From positions 1,351,526 to 1,415,525 of the forward strand of contig NZ_LT669941.1 of assembly GCF_900128505.1 (NCBI RefSeq): 64,000 nucleotides of DNA, in the 5' to 3' direction. Source of the stretch: Parabacteroides timonensis (lineage in GTDB: Bacteria; Bacteroidota; Bacteroidia; Bacteroidales; Tannerellaceae). Shown here one piece after another: positions 8,588 to 17,315 of the stretch; within the stretch, counting starts at the first letter, position 1; each line of letters begins with the position of its first letter. Position numbers and translations under genes: made by a program. Below the pieces are notes generated by a model. The model saw nothing but the letters and a program-made list of their open reading frames with translations. It was not told the DNA's origin and did not search any database.

Positions 8588-10216
8588 TTACTTCTTCGTT
8601 GTATCTTTCTTTTCTTCTTTTTCTTCCGGATGGATGATTCCTTTTACAGTATCACCGATAGGCAATTTATCCAATACGCCCAGACTCGGAGCCACTGTTT
8701 TAACTAACTGATTCAGGAAATTACCGGTTGTACCCTGACCACCGTCAAAGACAGTAATATCACCCAGCTGCATATGTTCGAATGCTTTCACCTGCTCACC
8801 AGCTATTTCTTTCCACTGATCCACCATCTTATACTGGATAGCGATAGCCGGATTCGATTCGGCAGCCTCAACCATCGCCTTGAAACCATCGGCTTCGGCA
8901 AGCAACGATTTCTTTTTACCTTCGGCTTCGGCTTCCAGTTTCATCTGAATCGCACGAGCTTCGGCTTCGGCCTGTGCCAATGTTGCCTTTGCTTTCGCTT
9001 CAGCTTCACGGATCATCTTTTCGGCAACCGCTTCAGCTTGCAGGATCGCTTCCTGACGGGCAATCTCGGCCGGCACGATCTTTTGTGCTTTCAGGGCAGA
9101 TTCTACCTTTTTGGCTTTCGCTTCTTCTACCTCACGTTGTGCAATTTCGCGGGCAGCCTGTACAGAGGCTTCCGATTTGGCTGCTGCTTCACCGGCCTGT
9201 TTATTGGCTTCCGCCTGAGTTACGGCAAGTTCGGCATCCGACTTCGCCACTTCCTTGTTTGCTTCGTTTCGTCCTACGGCAGCTTTTCTTCCGGCATCGG
9301 CTTTCTTGATTTCCATATCGGAATTTAATTCTGCCACGCGGCTTTCCTTATCAGTGTTCGCTCTTTCGATATTGATATTCTTATCGGCTTCGGCACGGGC
9401 AACCTGCGATTCCTTTTCTGCATTGGCTACGGCAACCTGTGCGATACGCTCCTTATCGGCATTAGCCACAGAAATTTCCTGTTGTTTCTTGGTTTCAGCA
9501 ATTGCAATATCCTGATCTTTGCGTGTCTCGGCAACAGTAGTTTCACGTTCACGAATCTGGTTGGCAATCTTGATGGCACCCAGCTTTTCCTGTTCTTCGA
9601 TATTTGCCTGGGCTTCGTTCAAAGCCTTGCTTTCCGCTTCTTTACCGAGGTTGACGATATAGTTGGCGGCATCACGGATATCACTGATGTTGATGTTCAT
9701 CAGGTAAAGACCGAATTTACGCAGCTCCGTATCGATATTGTCGCGTACCTTAGACAGGAATTTATCACGGTCGGAGTTCAGTTCCTCGATTGTCATGTCG
9801 GCGATAACCAGACGCATCTGACCGTACACAACATCGGTAATAAGATTCTGTTTATCTTCCGGTTGCAACCCCAACAGACGTTCGGCTGCATTCTGCATCA
9901 CTTCGGGGTCGGTACTGATCGCCACCGTAATGGTTGTCGGAACATCCACACGGATATTTTGGGCAGACAAGGCTCCGGTCAGTTTGCAGTCTATCTGAAG
10001 AGGTTTCATGGAAAGGAACTCATACCCCTGAATGATAGGCCAAACGAAAGCGGCACCACCATGATAAAGTTTAGCGGATTTCTCACCGGATGTCTTACCA
10101 TACACTACCAGCACTTCATCACTCTTACATTTACGATACCGGGATAATATTCCGATAAAAGAAAGGATGACAACCACTACCAAAATGGCTACCATAATTA
10201 ACATTTCCTGTGTCAT
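8588..10216 (-). CDS. Flotillin-like SPFH-domain membrane protein
   Basis: 542 aa. An N-terminal membrane helix (IMVAILVVVVILSFIGIL) is followed by an SPFH/band-7 domain to about residue 200. A very long alanine/glutamate/lysine coiled coil (about 210-450) and a C-terminal GGQGTTGNFLNQLV segment follow, as in YuaG/FloT flotillins. These proteins assemble into membrane microdomains. The 164-aa membrane protein encoded just upstream has the look of its usual NfeD/YuaF partner. Confidence 0.93.
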   Translation of the reverse strand: MTQEMLIMVAILVVVVILSFIGILSRYRKCKSDEVLVVYGKTSGEKSAKLYHGGAAFVWPIIQGYEFLSMKPLQIDCKLTGALSAQNIRVDVPTTITVAISTDPEVMQNAAERLLGLQPEDKQNLITDVVYGQMRLVIADMTIEELNSDRDKFLSKVRDNIDTELRKFGLYLMNINISDIRDAANYIVNLGKEAESKALNEAQANIEEQEKLGAIKIANQIRERETTVAETRKDQDIAIAETKKQQEISVANADKERIAQVAVANAEKESQVARAEADKNINIERANTDKESRVAELNSDMEIKKADAGRKAAVGRNEANKEVAKSDAELAVTQAEANKQAGEAAAKSEASVQAAREIAQREVEEAKAKKVESALKAQKIVPAEIARQEAILQAEAVAEKMIREAEAKAKATLAQAEAEARAIQMKLEAEAEGKKKSLLAEADGFKAMVEAAESNPAIAIQYKMVDQWKEIAGEQVKAFEHMQLGDITVFDGGQGTTGNFLNQLVKTVAPSLGVLDKLPIGDTVKGIIHPEEKEEKKDTTKK

Positions 10217-10235
10217 AACTTAATCCTTGAGTTTG

Positions 10236-10730
10236 TTATTGTATATAAATTGTTCCTGATTCTACTTTGCAGATAATCGTACGGTCTCCGGTCTGATACT
10301 TCTTTCCTTCCAGGGAACGAACTTCCACCTCACGCAAGGCTCCATTCTGAGCTACCTGCACGAAATAGCGAACACCGTCTTGTGCATAAATCGAACATTC
10401 ACGACCTACAAGGGCTTCCGTCTTCTCCGGTTTATTCTCTTTCTGAAGCTGATAGGCTTTTTTATAAAGGAACCATAAGACGAAAACGAATGCCAATCCG
10501 ATCAGTATACCGACCAGGAAAGTCGATATGGATGTACTTTTAGCAATATACATATACCAACCGAAGCCGATACAAAAATGGGTAAAACCTTTGAATGATA
10601 CGGCACTACTAAGATCTGCATCGATATCCGTATCTGTATCCAGGTCACCGAAAAAGATAGACATGATAAACTGTATCAGAAATATAGCTGAAGCAACTAT
10701 TGCGATACCGAGAAAAATAGTATTGACCAT
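10236..10730 (-). CDS. NfeD/YuaF-like membrane protein, flotillin partner
   Basis: 164 aa. Two hydrophobic segments (about residues 5-27 and 68-90) with a DTDTDIDADL acidic stretch between are followed by a small C-terminal beta-rich domain (ALVGRECSIY...KYQTGDRTIICKVESGTIYIQ) that suggests an OB fold. It lies 19 bases upstream of the flotillin in the same orientation. The function is inferred from this pairing and from the fold. Confidence 0.75.
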   Translation of the reverse strand: MVNTIFLGIAIVASAIFLIQFIMSIFFGDLDTDTDIDADLSSAVSFKGFTHFCIGFGWYMYIAKSTSISTFLVGILIGLAFVFVLWFLYKKAYQLQKENKPEKTEALVGRECSIYAQDGVRYFVQVAQNGALREVEVRSLEGKKYQTGDRTIICKVESGTIYIQ

Positions 10731-10800
10731 GGTATGAATTATTAGTGTTCACGAAAATAAGGATTATTTCGATAAAACCGGCATATATAATAAAAATATG

Positions 10801-10809
10801 TATGTTTGC
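10801..10809 (+). promoter_or_regulatory. -7 element of the AlkD-like gene
   Basis: TATGTTTGC, an exact -7 match 23 bases before the start codon. Confidence 0.6.
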
Positions 10810-10831
10810 AGTAAATTATTAAGACAACCTT

Positions 10832-11539
10832 ATGCAAACAATCATAGAAACAGTACAACAGGCACTCATTGAAAACATAGACGAAAAGACTCGTGACAAT
10901 GCCCAGAACTTCTTCAAAGAAAAGATCCTGTATCATGGCGTAAAGGTTCCTCTTGTCAACAAGATCAGTAAAGAACTTTTCACGTCGATCAAAGAACTTC
11001 CTAAGAACGAAATCTTTTCTTTATGTGAAGCACTGTGGGAATCCGGTTATTCGGAGGAATCATACATTGCATGTAACTGGTCTTACTATATTCATACACA
11101 ATACCAACTGGAAGACTTCATCGTATTTGAAAAATGGGTAAACTCGTATGTCAACAATTGGGCATCCTGCGACACATTATGCAATCATACGGTCGGGACA
11201 TTCCTTGAAATGTATCCGGACTATATATCCCGGTTGAAAGAATGGGCACGGTCGGATAACCGCTGGACCAAACGTGCGGCTGCCGTTACCCTGATTATTC
11301 CTGCCAGGAAAGGGATGTTCCTGCAAGATATTTTCGAGATCGCAGATATTCTCCTTTACGACCCGGACGATCTGGTACAAAAAGGATATGGCTGGATGCT
11401 GAAAGCTGCCAGCGAAGCTCATCAGGAAGAGGTATTCGATTATGTGATGTCGAAAAAAGCAACTATGCCCCGTACCTCATTAAGATATGCCATCGAGAAG
11501 ATGCCCAAAGAACTGAAAGTACAGGCTATGGCTAAATAA
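10832..11539 (+). CDS. AlkD-like DNA alkylation repair protein
   Basis: 235 aa, all-helical with HEAT-like repeats. Conserved AlkD features include the NWASCDTLC motif with its W and D, and RWTKRAAAVTLI. Family members are DNA glycosylases for bulky or cationic N3/N7 alkyl purines. Its stop overlaps the 3' end of the convergent cobyrinate synthase gene by 8 bases. Confidence 0.92.
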   Translation: MQTIIETVQQALIENIDEKTRDNAQNFFKEKILYHGVKVPLVNKISKELFTSIKELPKNEIFSLCEALWESGYSEESYIACNWSYYIHTQYQLEDFIVFEKWVNSYVNNWASCDTLCNHTVGTFLEMYPDYISRLKEWARSDNRWTKRAAAVTLIIPARKGMFLQDIFEIADILLYDPDDLVQKGYGWMLKAASEAHQEEVFDYVMSKKATMPRTSLRYAIEKMPKELKVQAMAK

Positions 11540-12863
11540 GTCCGTTCAAATAGTCTATAAACCATTTATTATTCGTATTGTCACCCCAATACAGGTGTGT
11601 ATAACCTGCCAGCACGTTCTTATACCTGTAAAGTGGAGTATCGACAGAGACTCCTTTTGCCGTTTGCGCGGTAGCAACTGATGCAAGATGTTCTTCGCAG
11701 GGCAAGACACGGGAATAATGAAATTCATGTCCTTTCATTGTATAGTCTTTATAATGTAAGGTACGATATCCCAGGCGAAGCTTCATCTGTTCCATAGTGG
11801 CCGACTGATTGAACAGGCCAACCATTGGGTAAATAGTTCCTTCTGTCGATCTTATCTCATTACATAAATACATCATTCCGCCACATTCCGCCAACAGCCT
11901 CCCTCCTGCTTCCACATATTGTCGGATTGACCGGAGCATTGACTGGTTGGAAGACAACTTAGACAAATATAATTCAGGATATCCTCCGGGTAAATAGACA
12001 AAATCAGACTCCGGCAATGTCGTATCTTTCAGAGGACTGAAAAAGGTAACTTTACCTAATCGATGCAACAACTGGATATTCTCTTCATAAGCAAAATTGA
12101 AAGCGGCATCCCTGGCAATCGATATTCTTAAGGAAGGCAGCGTACTTTCTCCTGATTGAGTAAGAAGATGGGAGGCCGAGGCATCAGGCTGATAAGCCGT
12201 CAGTTCCAAAAGCCGGTCTATATTGACATGCTTTTCCACCAAATCTGCTACACGATCGGCAAACGTATCGAAACAAAATGCCTCATCCAATGATAGACCT
12301 AAATGGCGACTGGGAATCTCTACATCCGCTTGTTTAGGAAGATATCCCAACGCTTCCACCCCGGCATCGAGACATGCTTGCTTCAGAAAAGAATAATGGT
12401 TCTCCGAAGCGACAAAATTGAAAACCGCACCAACCAGATTAAGTTCTTTATGGAAGTTTTTGAATCCATATAATAATGGAGCGACAGAGTAAGCCGTACT
12501 CTTTGCATTGACAATCAGTATGACCGGAATACCCAACAGACCTGCTATTTCAGCACTACTACCTTTCATTCCGTCGTATCCGTCAAAAAGCCCCATCACT
12601 CCTTCGGTCACTGCATAATCGGCTTCGGAAGTATAATGCCGATACAGTTCCTTTATATGTTGCTCCGACATCATGAAACTATCCAGATTTACAGAAGGAG
12701 AACCGGCGGCCATCTTATGGTGGCGTGTATCGATATAATCCGGTCCGCACTTAAAGGGTCTGACTTCCCCTCCCCGGTTCTTCAATGCCCGAAGTAGTCC
12801 GAGTGTAAATGTTGTCTTTCCACTTCCCGAGGAAGCGGCTCCTATTAGAAGGTGCGATTTCAT
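11532..12863 (-). CDS. Cobyrinic acid a,c-diamide synthase
   Basis: 443 aa, CbiA/CobB family. The N-terminal P-loop domain has GAASSGSGKTTFTLG (residues 8-22) and TEGVMGLFDG. The C-terminal class-I-like glutamine amidotransferase domain has the nucleophile Cys in LLAECGGMMYL. It amidates the a and c side chains of cobyrinate with ATP and glutamine, before adenosylation. No cobalamin riboswitch is visible upstream of it. The four-unit palindromic repeat at 12,920-13,003 lies between it and panB. Confidence 0.95.
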   Translation of the reverse strand: MKSHLLIGAASSGSGKTTFTLGLLRALKNRGGEVRPFKCGPDYIDTRHHKMAAGSPSVNLDSFMMSEQHIKELYRHYTSEADYAVTEGVMGLFDGYDGMKGSSAEIAGLLGIPVILIVNAKSTAYSVAPLLYGFKNFHKELNLVGAVFNFVASENHYSFLKQACLDAGVEALGYLPKQADVEIPSRHLGLSLDEAFCFDTFADRVADLVEKHVNIDRLLELTAYQPDASASHLLTQSGESTLPSLRISIARDAAFNFAYEENIQLLHRLGKVTFFSPLKDTTLPESDFVYLPGGYPELYLSKLSSNQSMLRSIRQYVEAGGRLLAECGGMMYLCNEIRSTEGTIYPMVGLFNQSATMEQMKLRLGYRTLHYKDYTMKGHEFHYSRVLPCEEHLASVATAQTAKGVSVDTPLYRYKNVLAGYTHLYWGDNTNNKWFIDYLNGLI

Positions 12864-12919
12864 GATCTATAAGATGTTCATCAATAATAATGGAAAGGTT
12901 TTATGCTAAGCGAACGATT

Positions 12920-13003
12920 CTGCCACTAGGATGGCAGAGTCCTGCCACCGTAATGGCAATGTTCTGCCATCCTAGTGGCAGACATTTGCCATCACGGTGG
13001 CAA
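12920..13003. repeat. Four palindromic units phased at exactly 22 bp
   Basis: Units of 18 bp begin at 12,920, 12,942, 12,964 and 12,986. Each is a small palindrome with TGCCA and TGGCA arms around 6 bases. Unit 3 is the exact reverse complement of unit 1 (18/18), and unit 4 is the reverse complement of unit 2 with one mismatch. The array lies between the panB stop and the start of the cobyrinate synthase gene on the same strand. Confidence 0.85.
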
Positions 13004-13052
13004 AACAGAACCAACAGTACGAAACACGTACTTCTTATAAGTTCAATCAGTA

Positions 13053-13880
13053 TTAATACTGCTCTTTTTCGTTCGGGAAATCCTGCGTCTTCACATCCTC
13101 GATGTAAGCCTGTACGGCACGAGTGATCTCTTCGCCGATATTAGCATATCTACGAAGGAAGCGCGGAGAGAATCCCATGTTGATACCCAGCATATCATGC
13201 ATAACCAAAACCTGGCCGTCTACACCTCCACCGGCACCGATGCCGATAATAGGAATAGTCAGCTCAGAAGCGACACGTGCTGCCAACTCTGCCGGAATCT
13301 TTTCCAACACGATGGCAAAACAGCCGATCTCTTCCAAAAGGTGAGCATCGTCAATCAGCTTCTGTGCTTCAGCTTCTTCACGGGCACGAACTGTATAAGT
13401 ACCGAATTTATTGATAGACTGCGGAGTCAAACCCAAATGTCCCATTATAGGTATACCTGCACAAAGGATGCGTTCAATAGATTCTCTTATTTCACTTCCT
13501 CCCTCCAGTTTAATACAATCGGCATGTGTTTCCTTCATGACACGGATAGCGGAAGCCAAAGCCTCTTTCGAATTACCCTGATAGGTACCGAAAGGCAGGT
13601 CTACTACTACCAACGCACGATTAACGGCTTTCATAACAGATTTACCATGATAAATCATTTGGTCCAGTGTTATAGGAAGCGTTGTTACATTTCCGGCCAT
13701 CACATTCGATGCAGAATCGCCGACCAGGATAACATCCATACCTGCCTGATCGATCAGTTTAGCCATTGAATAATCGTAAGCTGTCAACATGGATATTTTT
13801 TCTCCACGTTGTTTCATTTCCATCAGGCGATGTGTAGTCACCTTTCTTGTATCATCTAAATCCCTCTTTGCAACTGACAT
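13053..13880 (-). CDS. panB: 3-methyl-2-oxobutanoate hydroxymethyltransferase
   Basis: 275 aa, typical PanB. LTAYDYSMAKLIDQAG, LVGDSASNVM, metal-binding D and E residues (VVDLPFG, KLEGGSE) and IGIGAGGGVDGQVLVMHD are all present. It transfers a hydroxymethyl group from 5,10-methylene-THF to 3-methyl-2-oxobutanoate in pantothenate synthesis. It stands alone, without panC or panD. Confidence 0.97.
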   Translation of the reverse strand: MSVAKRDLDDTRKVTTHRLMEMKQRGEKISMLTAYDYSMAKLIDQAGMDVILVGDSASNVMAGNVTTLPITLDQMIYHGKSVMKAVNRALVVVDLPFGTYQGNSKEALASAIRVMKETHADCIKLEGGSEIRESIERILCAGIPIMGHLGLTPQSINKFGTYTVRAREEAEAQKLIDDAHLLEEIGCFAIVLEKIPAELAARVASELTIPIIGIGAGGGVDGQVLVMHDMLGINMGFSPRFLRRYANIGEEITRAVQAYIEDVKTQDFPNEKEQY

Positions 13881-13908
13881 AATGCTTTTTTGTTAATTGT
13901 TACGGCGG

Positions 13909-13916
13909 CAAAGTTA
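13909..13916 (-). promoter_or_regulatory. -7 element of panB
   Basis: The minus strand reads TAACTTTG followed by C, 29 bases upstream of the panB start. Confidence 0.65.
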
Positions 13917-13985
13917 AGGATATTCTGTAATAAGCAAGACAAACAATAAAATATTTATGTCGTACAACATATGTTTATTTTTGTT

Positions 13986-13994
13986 TATCTTTGC
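13986..13994 (+). promoter_or_regulatory. -7 element of the small OMP gene
   Basis: TATCTTTGC, 37 bases before the ATG at 14,031. Its position inside the longer open frame shows that the frame starting at 13,971 is not the coding start. Confidence 0.65.
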
Positions 13995-14030
13995 GCCCGT
14001 TTACATTTAACGTTTAAAATACAAGCAAAG

Positions 14031-14546
14031 ATGAAAAAGTTGATTTTTACTTTGGTGGTTGCATTTATGGCAATCGTCAGTGCTGATGCACAGGTTTATG
14101 TAGGTGGTTCTTTCAATCTGACTCACGACAAGAACGCAGATGTCACCAATTTTACTATCGCCCCTGAAGTCGGTTATAACCTGAACAAGACCTGGGCTAT
14201 CGCTGCAGAAATCGGTTATACTCATTTCAAGAATGGCGAGTTAAAGGCTAACGCATTCAATTTTGCTCCTTATGCACGTTTCTCTTTCTTTGAAAAAGGT
14301 ATTGTCCGTTTATTCGTGGATGGTGGTGTTGGTGTTTCTACTTATAAAAAAGAAAGCAACGACAGTGTCAACGGCTTTGAAATCGGTATTAAGCCGGGTA
14401 TCGCTCTTGAGATATGCAAGAACCTTACATTCGTTACTAAATACGGATTTGCAGGTTACCGCGATGATTACAAATATGGCAACAGTACATCCGGTATCAG
14501 CTTGAGTTCTGAAGACCTGACATTCGGTTTCCACTACGAATTTTAA
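14031..14546 (+). CDS. Outer-membrane beta-barrel protein (OmpX/porin-like family)
   Basis: 171 aa from the ATG at 14,031. A signal peptide (MKKLIFTLVVAFMAIVSADA, cleavage before QVYVGG) is followed by alternating beta-strand segments and a C-terminal aromatic strand ending FGFHYEF, typical of eight-stranded barrels. The longer frame starting at 13,971 is rejected because it includes the promoter. Function unknown beyond outer-membrane location. Confidence 0.88.
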   Translation: MKKLIFTLVVAFMAIVSADAQVYVGGSFNLTHDKNADVTNFTIAPEVGYNLNKTWAIAAEIGYTHFKNGELKANAFNFAPYARFSFFEKGIVRLFVDGGVGVSTYKKESNDSVNGFEIGIKPGIALEICKNLTFVTKYGFAGYRDDYKYGNSTSGISLSSEDLTFGFHYEF

Positions 14547-14675
14547 TCGATCAAGTAACTACGGAAGATGTGTCAAAATAAATAAACCGGACGCAGATGT
14601 CGTCTTTTTGGCACATCCTCCTTCTTCCCTCCCCCTACTTCTTCAAAAAATATCCGATTGCCCGAAATATATCAT

Positions 14676-14684
14676 TATATTTGC
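14676..14684 (+). promoter_or_regulatory. -7 element of the double GNAT gene
   Basis: TATATTTGC, 24 bases before the ATG at 14,708, again inside the longer open frame. Confidence 0.6.
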
Positions 14685-14707
14685 ATCTGCTGAAATATAA
14701 GTATACT

Positions 14708-15784
14708 ATGGACAACAGGAAAATCGCTTCAGACTTACTATTCAGAAAAGCTGAAGAAACAGATATCGAACGTATCTGGGTTATTATCGGACAAGCAAAA
14801 GAACAAATGCGCCGGCTCAACAGCCACCAATGGGACGAAAGCTATCCGGCTCTCGAAACGATCAGTCAAGACATTAAGACCGGCAACGGTTATGTCTTCT
14901 GCAAAGGAAATAAAGTGGTTGCATACGGTGTTATCTCTTTTGACGGAGAACCTGTCTATAAGGATATCGATGGAAAATGGACGAATGAATTACCTTATAT
15001 GATTGTCCATCGTTTGGCTGTTGCCGACGAAATGAAACGTCAGGGAATGGCTAAACGTTTTATGCAGGAAGCTGAAGAGGTCAGTCGTCAGAAAGGAATC
15101 TATAACTTTCGCGTCGACACAAATTATGACAATGAATATATGCTTCACCTGATCGATTCGCTGGGATTCCAATATACAGGAGAAGTTCGTTACAGAGGCA
15201 ATAATATAAGGAAAGCATTCGAGAAATGTATTTATCCTCATGTCTCGTCTTTCGGTGTTCCGGGTTATACCATCCGTGAAGCTATTTACGAAGATGCCGG
15301 AATCATTTTCGATGCAATAGATAAAAATCGTGACGACTTACGGACCTGGCTACCTTTTGTCGATGGCCTGAAAAGTGTTAGCGATGAACAAGCCTTCCTT
15401 TCATCTTCGTTACAGGTTCCGTATGAAGAACGGGATATCGTCTATATGATTGAGAAAGGGAAAAGTATTTGCGGACTGATCGGTTTTCATTTCTCAGACC
15501 GTGCCAACCATCGTACGGAAATAGGTTATTGGCTACTTCCTGAATACAGAGGAAAAGGTCTTGTTACCAGGGCCGTACATCATTTATGCCTGTTAGCTCT
15601 CTGTGAAAAAGGATTCAATCGTATTCAAATAAGATGTGCCATAGGCAATACAGCCAGCAATGCCATTCCCCAACGCTTAGGATTCAAACAAGAAGGAACG
15701 GAACGCGACGGTGAACTTTTAATAAACGGTGAATACACAGATATTAATGTATATAGCCTTTTGAAAAAGGATATTGCAGAATAA
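14708..15784 (+). CDS. Tandem GNAT acetyltransferase (two domains)
   Basis: 358 aa from the ATG at 14,708 (MDNRKIASD). The N-terminal GNAT domain (about 10-165) has the acetyl-CoA motif RLAVADEMKRQGMAKRFMQE. The C-terminal domain (about 180-355) is RimJ/RimL-like, with IGYWLLPEYRGKGLVTRAV and GNTASNAIPQRLGFKQEG. The two halves belong to different GNAT subfamilies, so this is a fusion rather than a recent duplication. RimJ/RimL-type domains often acetylate protein N-termini, but the substrate here is unknown. It is followed after 31 bases by an AlaX-like gene. Confidence 0.85.
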   Translation: MDNRKIASDLLFRKAEETDIERIWVIIGQAKEQMRRLNSHQWDESYPALETISQDIKTGNGYVFCKGNKVVAYGVISFDGEPVYKDIDGKWTNELPYMIVHRLAVADEMKRQGMAKRFMQEAEEVSRQKGIYNFRVDTNYDNEYMLHLIDSLGFQYTGEVRYRGNNIRKAFEKCIYPHVSSFGVPGYTIREAIYEDAGIIFDAIDKNRDDLRTWLPFVDGLKSVSDEQAFLSSSLQVPYEERDIVYMIEKGKSICGLIGFHFSDRANHRTEIGYWLLPEYRGKGLVTRAVHHLCLLALCEKGFNRIQIRCAIGNTASNAIPQRLGFKQEGTERDGELLINGEYTDINVYSLLKKDIAE

Positions 15785-15815
15785 ATAATCAAAAACAGAG
15801 ATATTCAATTTATTT

Positions 15816-16283
15816 ATGGAACAAGAAATTCAATTAAACGATCACAACAAAGCCGAGTATCCACCTATGCACACGGCCGAGCATATTCTTAACCAGACGA
15901 TGGTACGGATGTTCGGTTGTCCCCGTTCCAGGAACGCCCATATAGAAAGAAAAAAGAGCAAGTGCGATTATGAATTGTCAGAAGCGCCTACTGCTGAAAT
16001 GATGGCAGAAGTAGAACGACGGATAAACGAAGTGATAGATCAACATCTACCTGTAACAGTCGACTTTATCCCGAAATCGGAAGCCGGTGCCATTGTCGAT
16101 CTCAGCAAATTACCGGAAGATGCCAGCGATACACTACGCATCGTTCGTGTTGGAGATTACGATACTTGTGCATGCATTGGCGCCCACGTCGGCAATACCT
16201 CCGAAATTGGACGGTTCAAACTGCTTAACTATGATTATGCAGACGGAAGATTACGCCTGCGCTTTAAGCTGGAAGCCGTATAA
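15816..16283 (+). CDS. AlaX-like alanyl-tRNA editing (SAD-domain) protein
   Basis: 155 aa, a stand-alone second additional domain as found in alanyl/threonyl-tRNA synthetases. The metal ligands H19-x3-H23 (HTAEH) and C120-x3-H124 (CIGAH) are intact. Family members hydrolyse mischarged Ser- or Gly-tRNA(Ala). It probably shares a transcript with the upstream GNAT gene and precedes a terminator. It is shorter than full AlaX proteins because the N-terminal beta-barrel part is missing. Confidence 0.8.
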   Translation: MEQEIQLNDHNKAEYPPMHTAEHILNQTMVRMFGCPRSRNAHIERKKSKCDYELSEAPTAEMMAEVERRINEVIDQHLPVTVDFIPKSEAGAIVDLSKLPEDASDTLRIVRVGDYDTCACIGAHVGNTSEIGRFKLLNYDYADGRLRLRFKLEAV

Positions 16284-16310
16284 CCAAAAGATAGATATAC
16301 AGAATAAAGA

Positions 16311-16345
16311 AAGGCTCTCATCCCGACATCGGATAAGAGCCTTTT
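16311..16345. terminator. Bidirectional terminator
   Basis: AAGGCTCT pairs with AGAGCCTT around a loop and a second short stem (ATCCCGACATCGGAT), with TTTTC on the plus side and A-rich sequence on the other. It separates the AlaX-like gene from the convergent ABC permease gene. Confidence 0.75.
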
Positions 16346-16358
16346 CTAATTTATCAAA

Positions 16359-17315
16359 TTACCGGGAACGAACTTCTCTCCTCATAAAAGATACATATGA
16401 TAAAGCGAAACAAACAACCGTCGCCGCAATCAGCCCGGTCAATTGCGGCCAGACAACCATCAGGCTCTGTCCTAAAGGCAACGGACTGGGAATAGCTCCA
16501 TGAACCTGTTCCATAGTCAATGGCCCTAGACTTCTGACTGAAGGCATCAGCAATGTGGTCGTTGCGTCACTGAACAACTGGCTCGGTGCGAAACGTAACA
16601 GATTAAGCATAAAGCGCTGGTAACTGATTATCTGATAATCGCTGGCAAATCCGGAAGGACTGAGTGCTTTTCCTATCAGATTAATGATCATATTATAAAA
16701 AACACTGAAAAACAACCAGATCGCCACACAAGCCAATGCAGAAGTCGCCGCCTGACGGAATTGTATGGAAAAGAATATCGACAAATTCAACCAAAAGGCT
16801 ACGTAGAAGATACTAACAATAATAAAGAACACCATCCTCAGAAACTCTTCTGCCGTTGGCGGAATACCGATAGCAATCAACCCAAAGCCCATCACCAGAA
16901 AGCCTAACGAGAACAGCATAATCGCTATCACGATCAAAGCTCCCACAAACTTCGCATTGATCAGATAATCCCGATGAATCGGTTGTGACAGGATACGGCT
17001 AAGCGTACCCCTGTTTTGCTCCGAATTGATCGCATCAAATCCGAGGGCGATTCCTAACAATGGCCCTAAAAAGCTGATAAATACGACAAAGGAGGGCAAC
17101 GTCCCATCTGATACGGTAAACAGCTTCAGAAACAAGAATGCATTATCCGGATCATTCGGTTTAATAGAAGCACCGATATTAGTAAGGGCAGTGTACAACG
17201 CCCCCATACAAGTCAACGCAATTATGACGATCAGAATGATAAACCGCCAGCTTCTCACATGGTCGGCGACTTCCTTATTTACAATTACCCAAAAAGGATG
17301 ATATATTCTATTCAT
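16359..17315 (-). CDS. ABC-2 type transporter permease
   Basis: 318 aa from the ATG at 17,315 (MNRIYHPFWVIVNKE), which has AGGAGG-like sequence upstream. It shows about six membrane helices (FIILIVIIALTCMGAL near residue 28, FVVFISFLGPLLGIALGF, LIVIAIMLFSLGFLVMGFGL, and more). EQNRGTLSRILSQPIHRD is the hallmark cytoplasmic loop of ABC-2 permeases. A longer frame to 17,414 exists but runs deep into the ATPase gene. It overlaps the ATPase gene by 8 bases, so the two are translationally coupled. Confidence 0.9.
   Translation of the reverse strand: MNRIYHPFWVIVNKEVADHVRSWRFIILIVIIALTCMGALYTALTNIGASIKPNDPDNAFLFLKLFTVSDGTLPSFVVFISFLGPLLGIALGFDAINSEQNRGTLSRILSQPIHRDYLINAKFVGALIVIAIMLFSLGFLVMGFGLIAIGIPPTAEEFLRMVFFIIVSIFYVAFWLNLSIFFSIQFRQAATSALACVAIWLFFSVFYNMIINLIGKALSPSGFASDYQIISYQRFMLNLLRFAPSQLFSDATTTLLMPSVRSLGPLTMEQVHGAIPSPLPLGQSLMVVWPQLTGLIAATVVCFALSYVSFMRREVRSR

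Noticed and set aside
8774..10147. Long plus-strand frames opposite the flotillin gene
   Set aside because: They are shadows caused by the repetitive Ala/Glu/Lys codons of the coiled coil; translations are Phe/Cys-rich and lack any domain.
12920..13003. The regular repeats could be a small CRISPR array
   Set aside because: Period is 22 bp, units are palindromic and differ from each other, there are no unique spacers of normal length and no cas genes.
12890..13126. Open frame running through the palindromic array
   Set aside because: Composition is unnatural, it overlaps the 3' end of panB, and it owes its length to the repeats.
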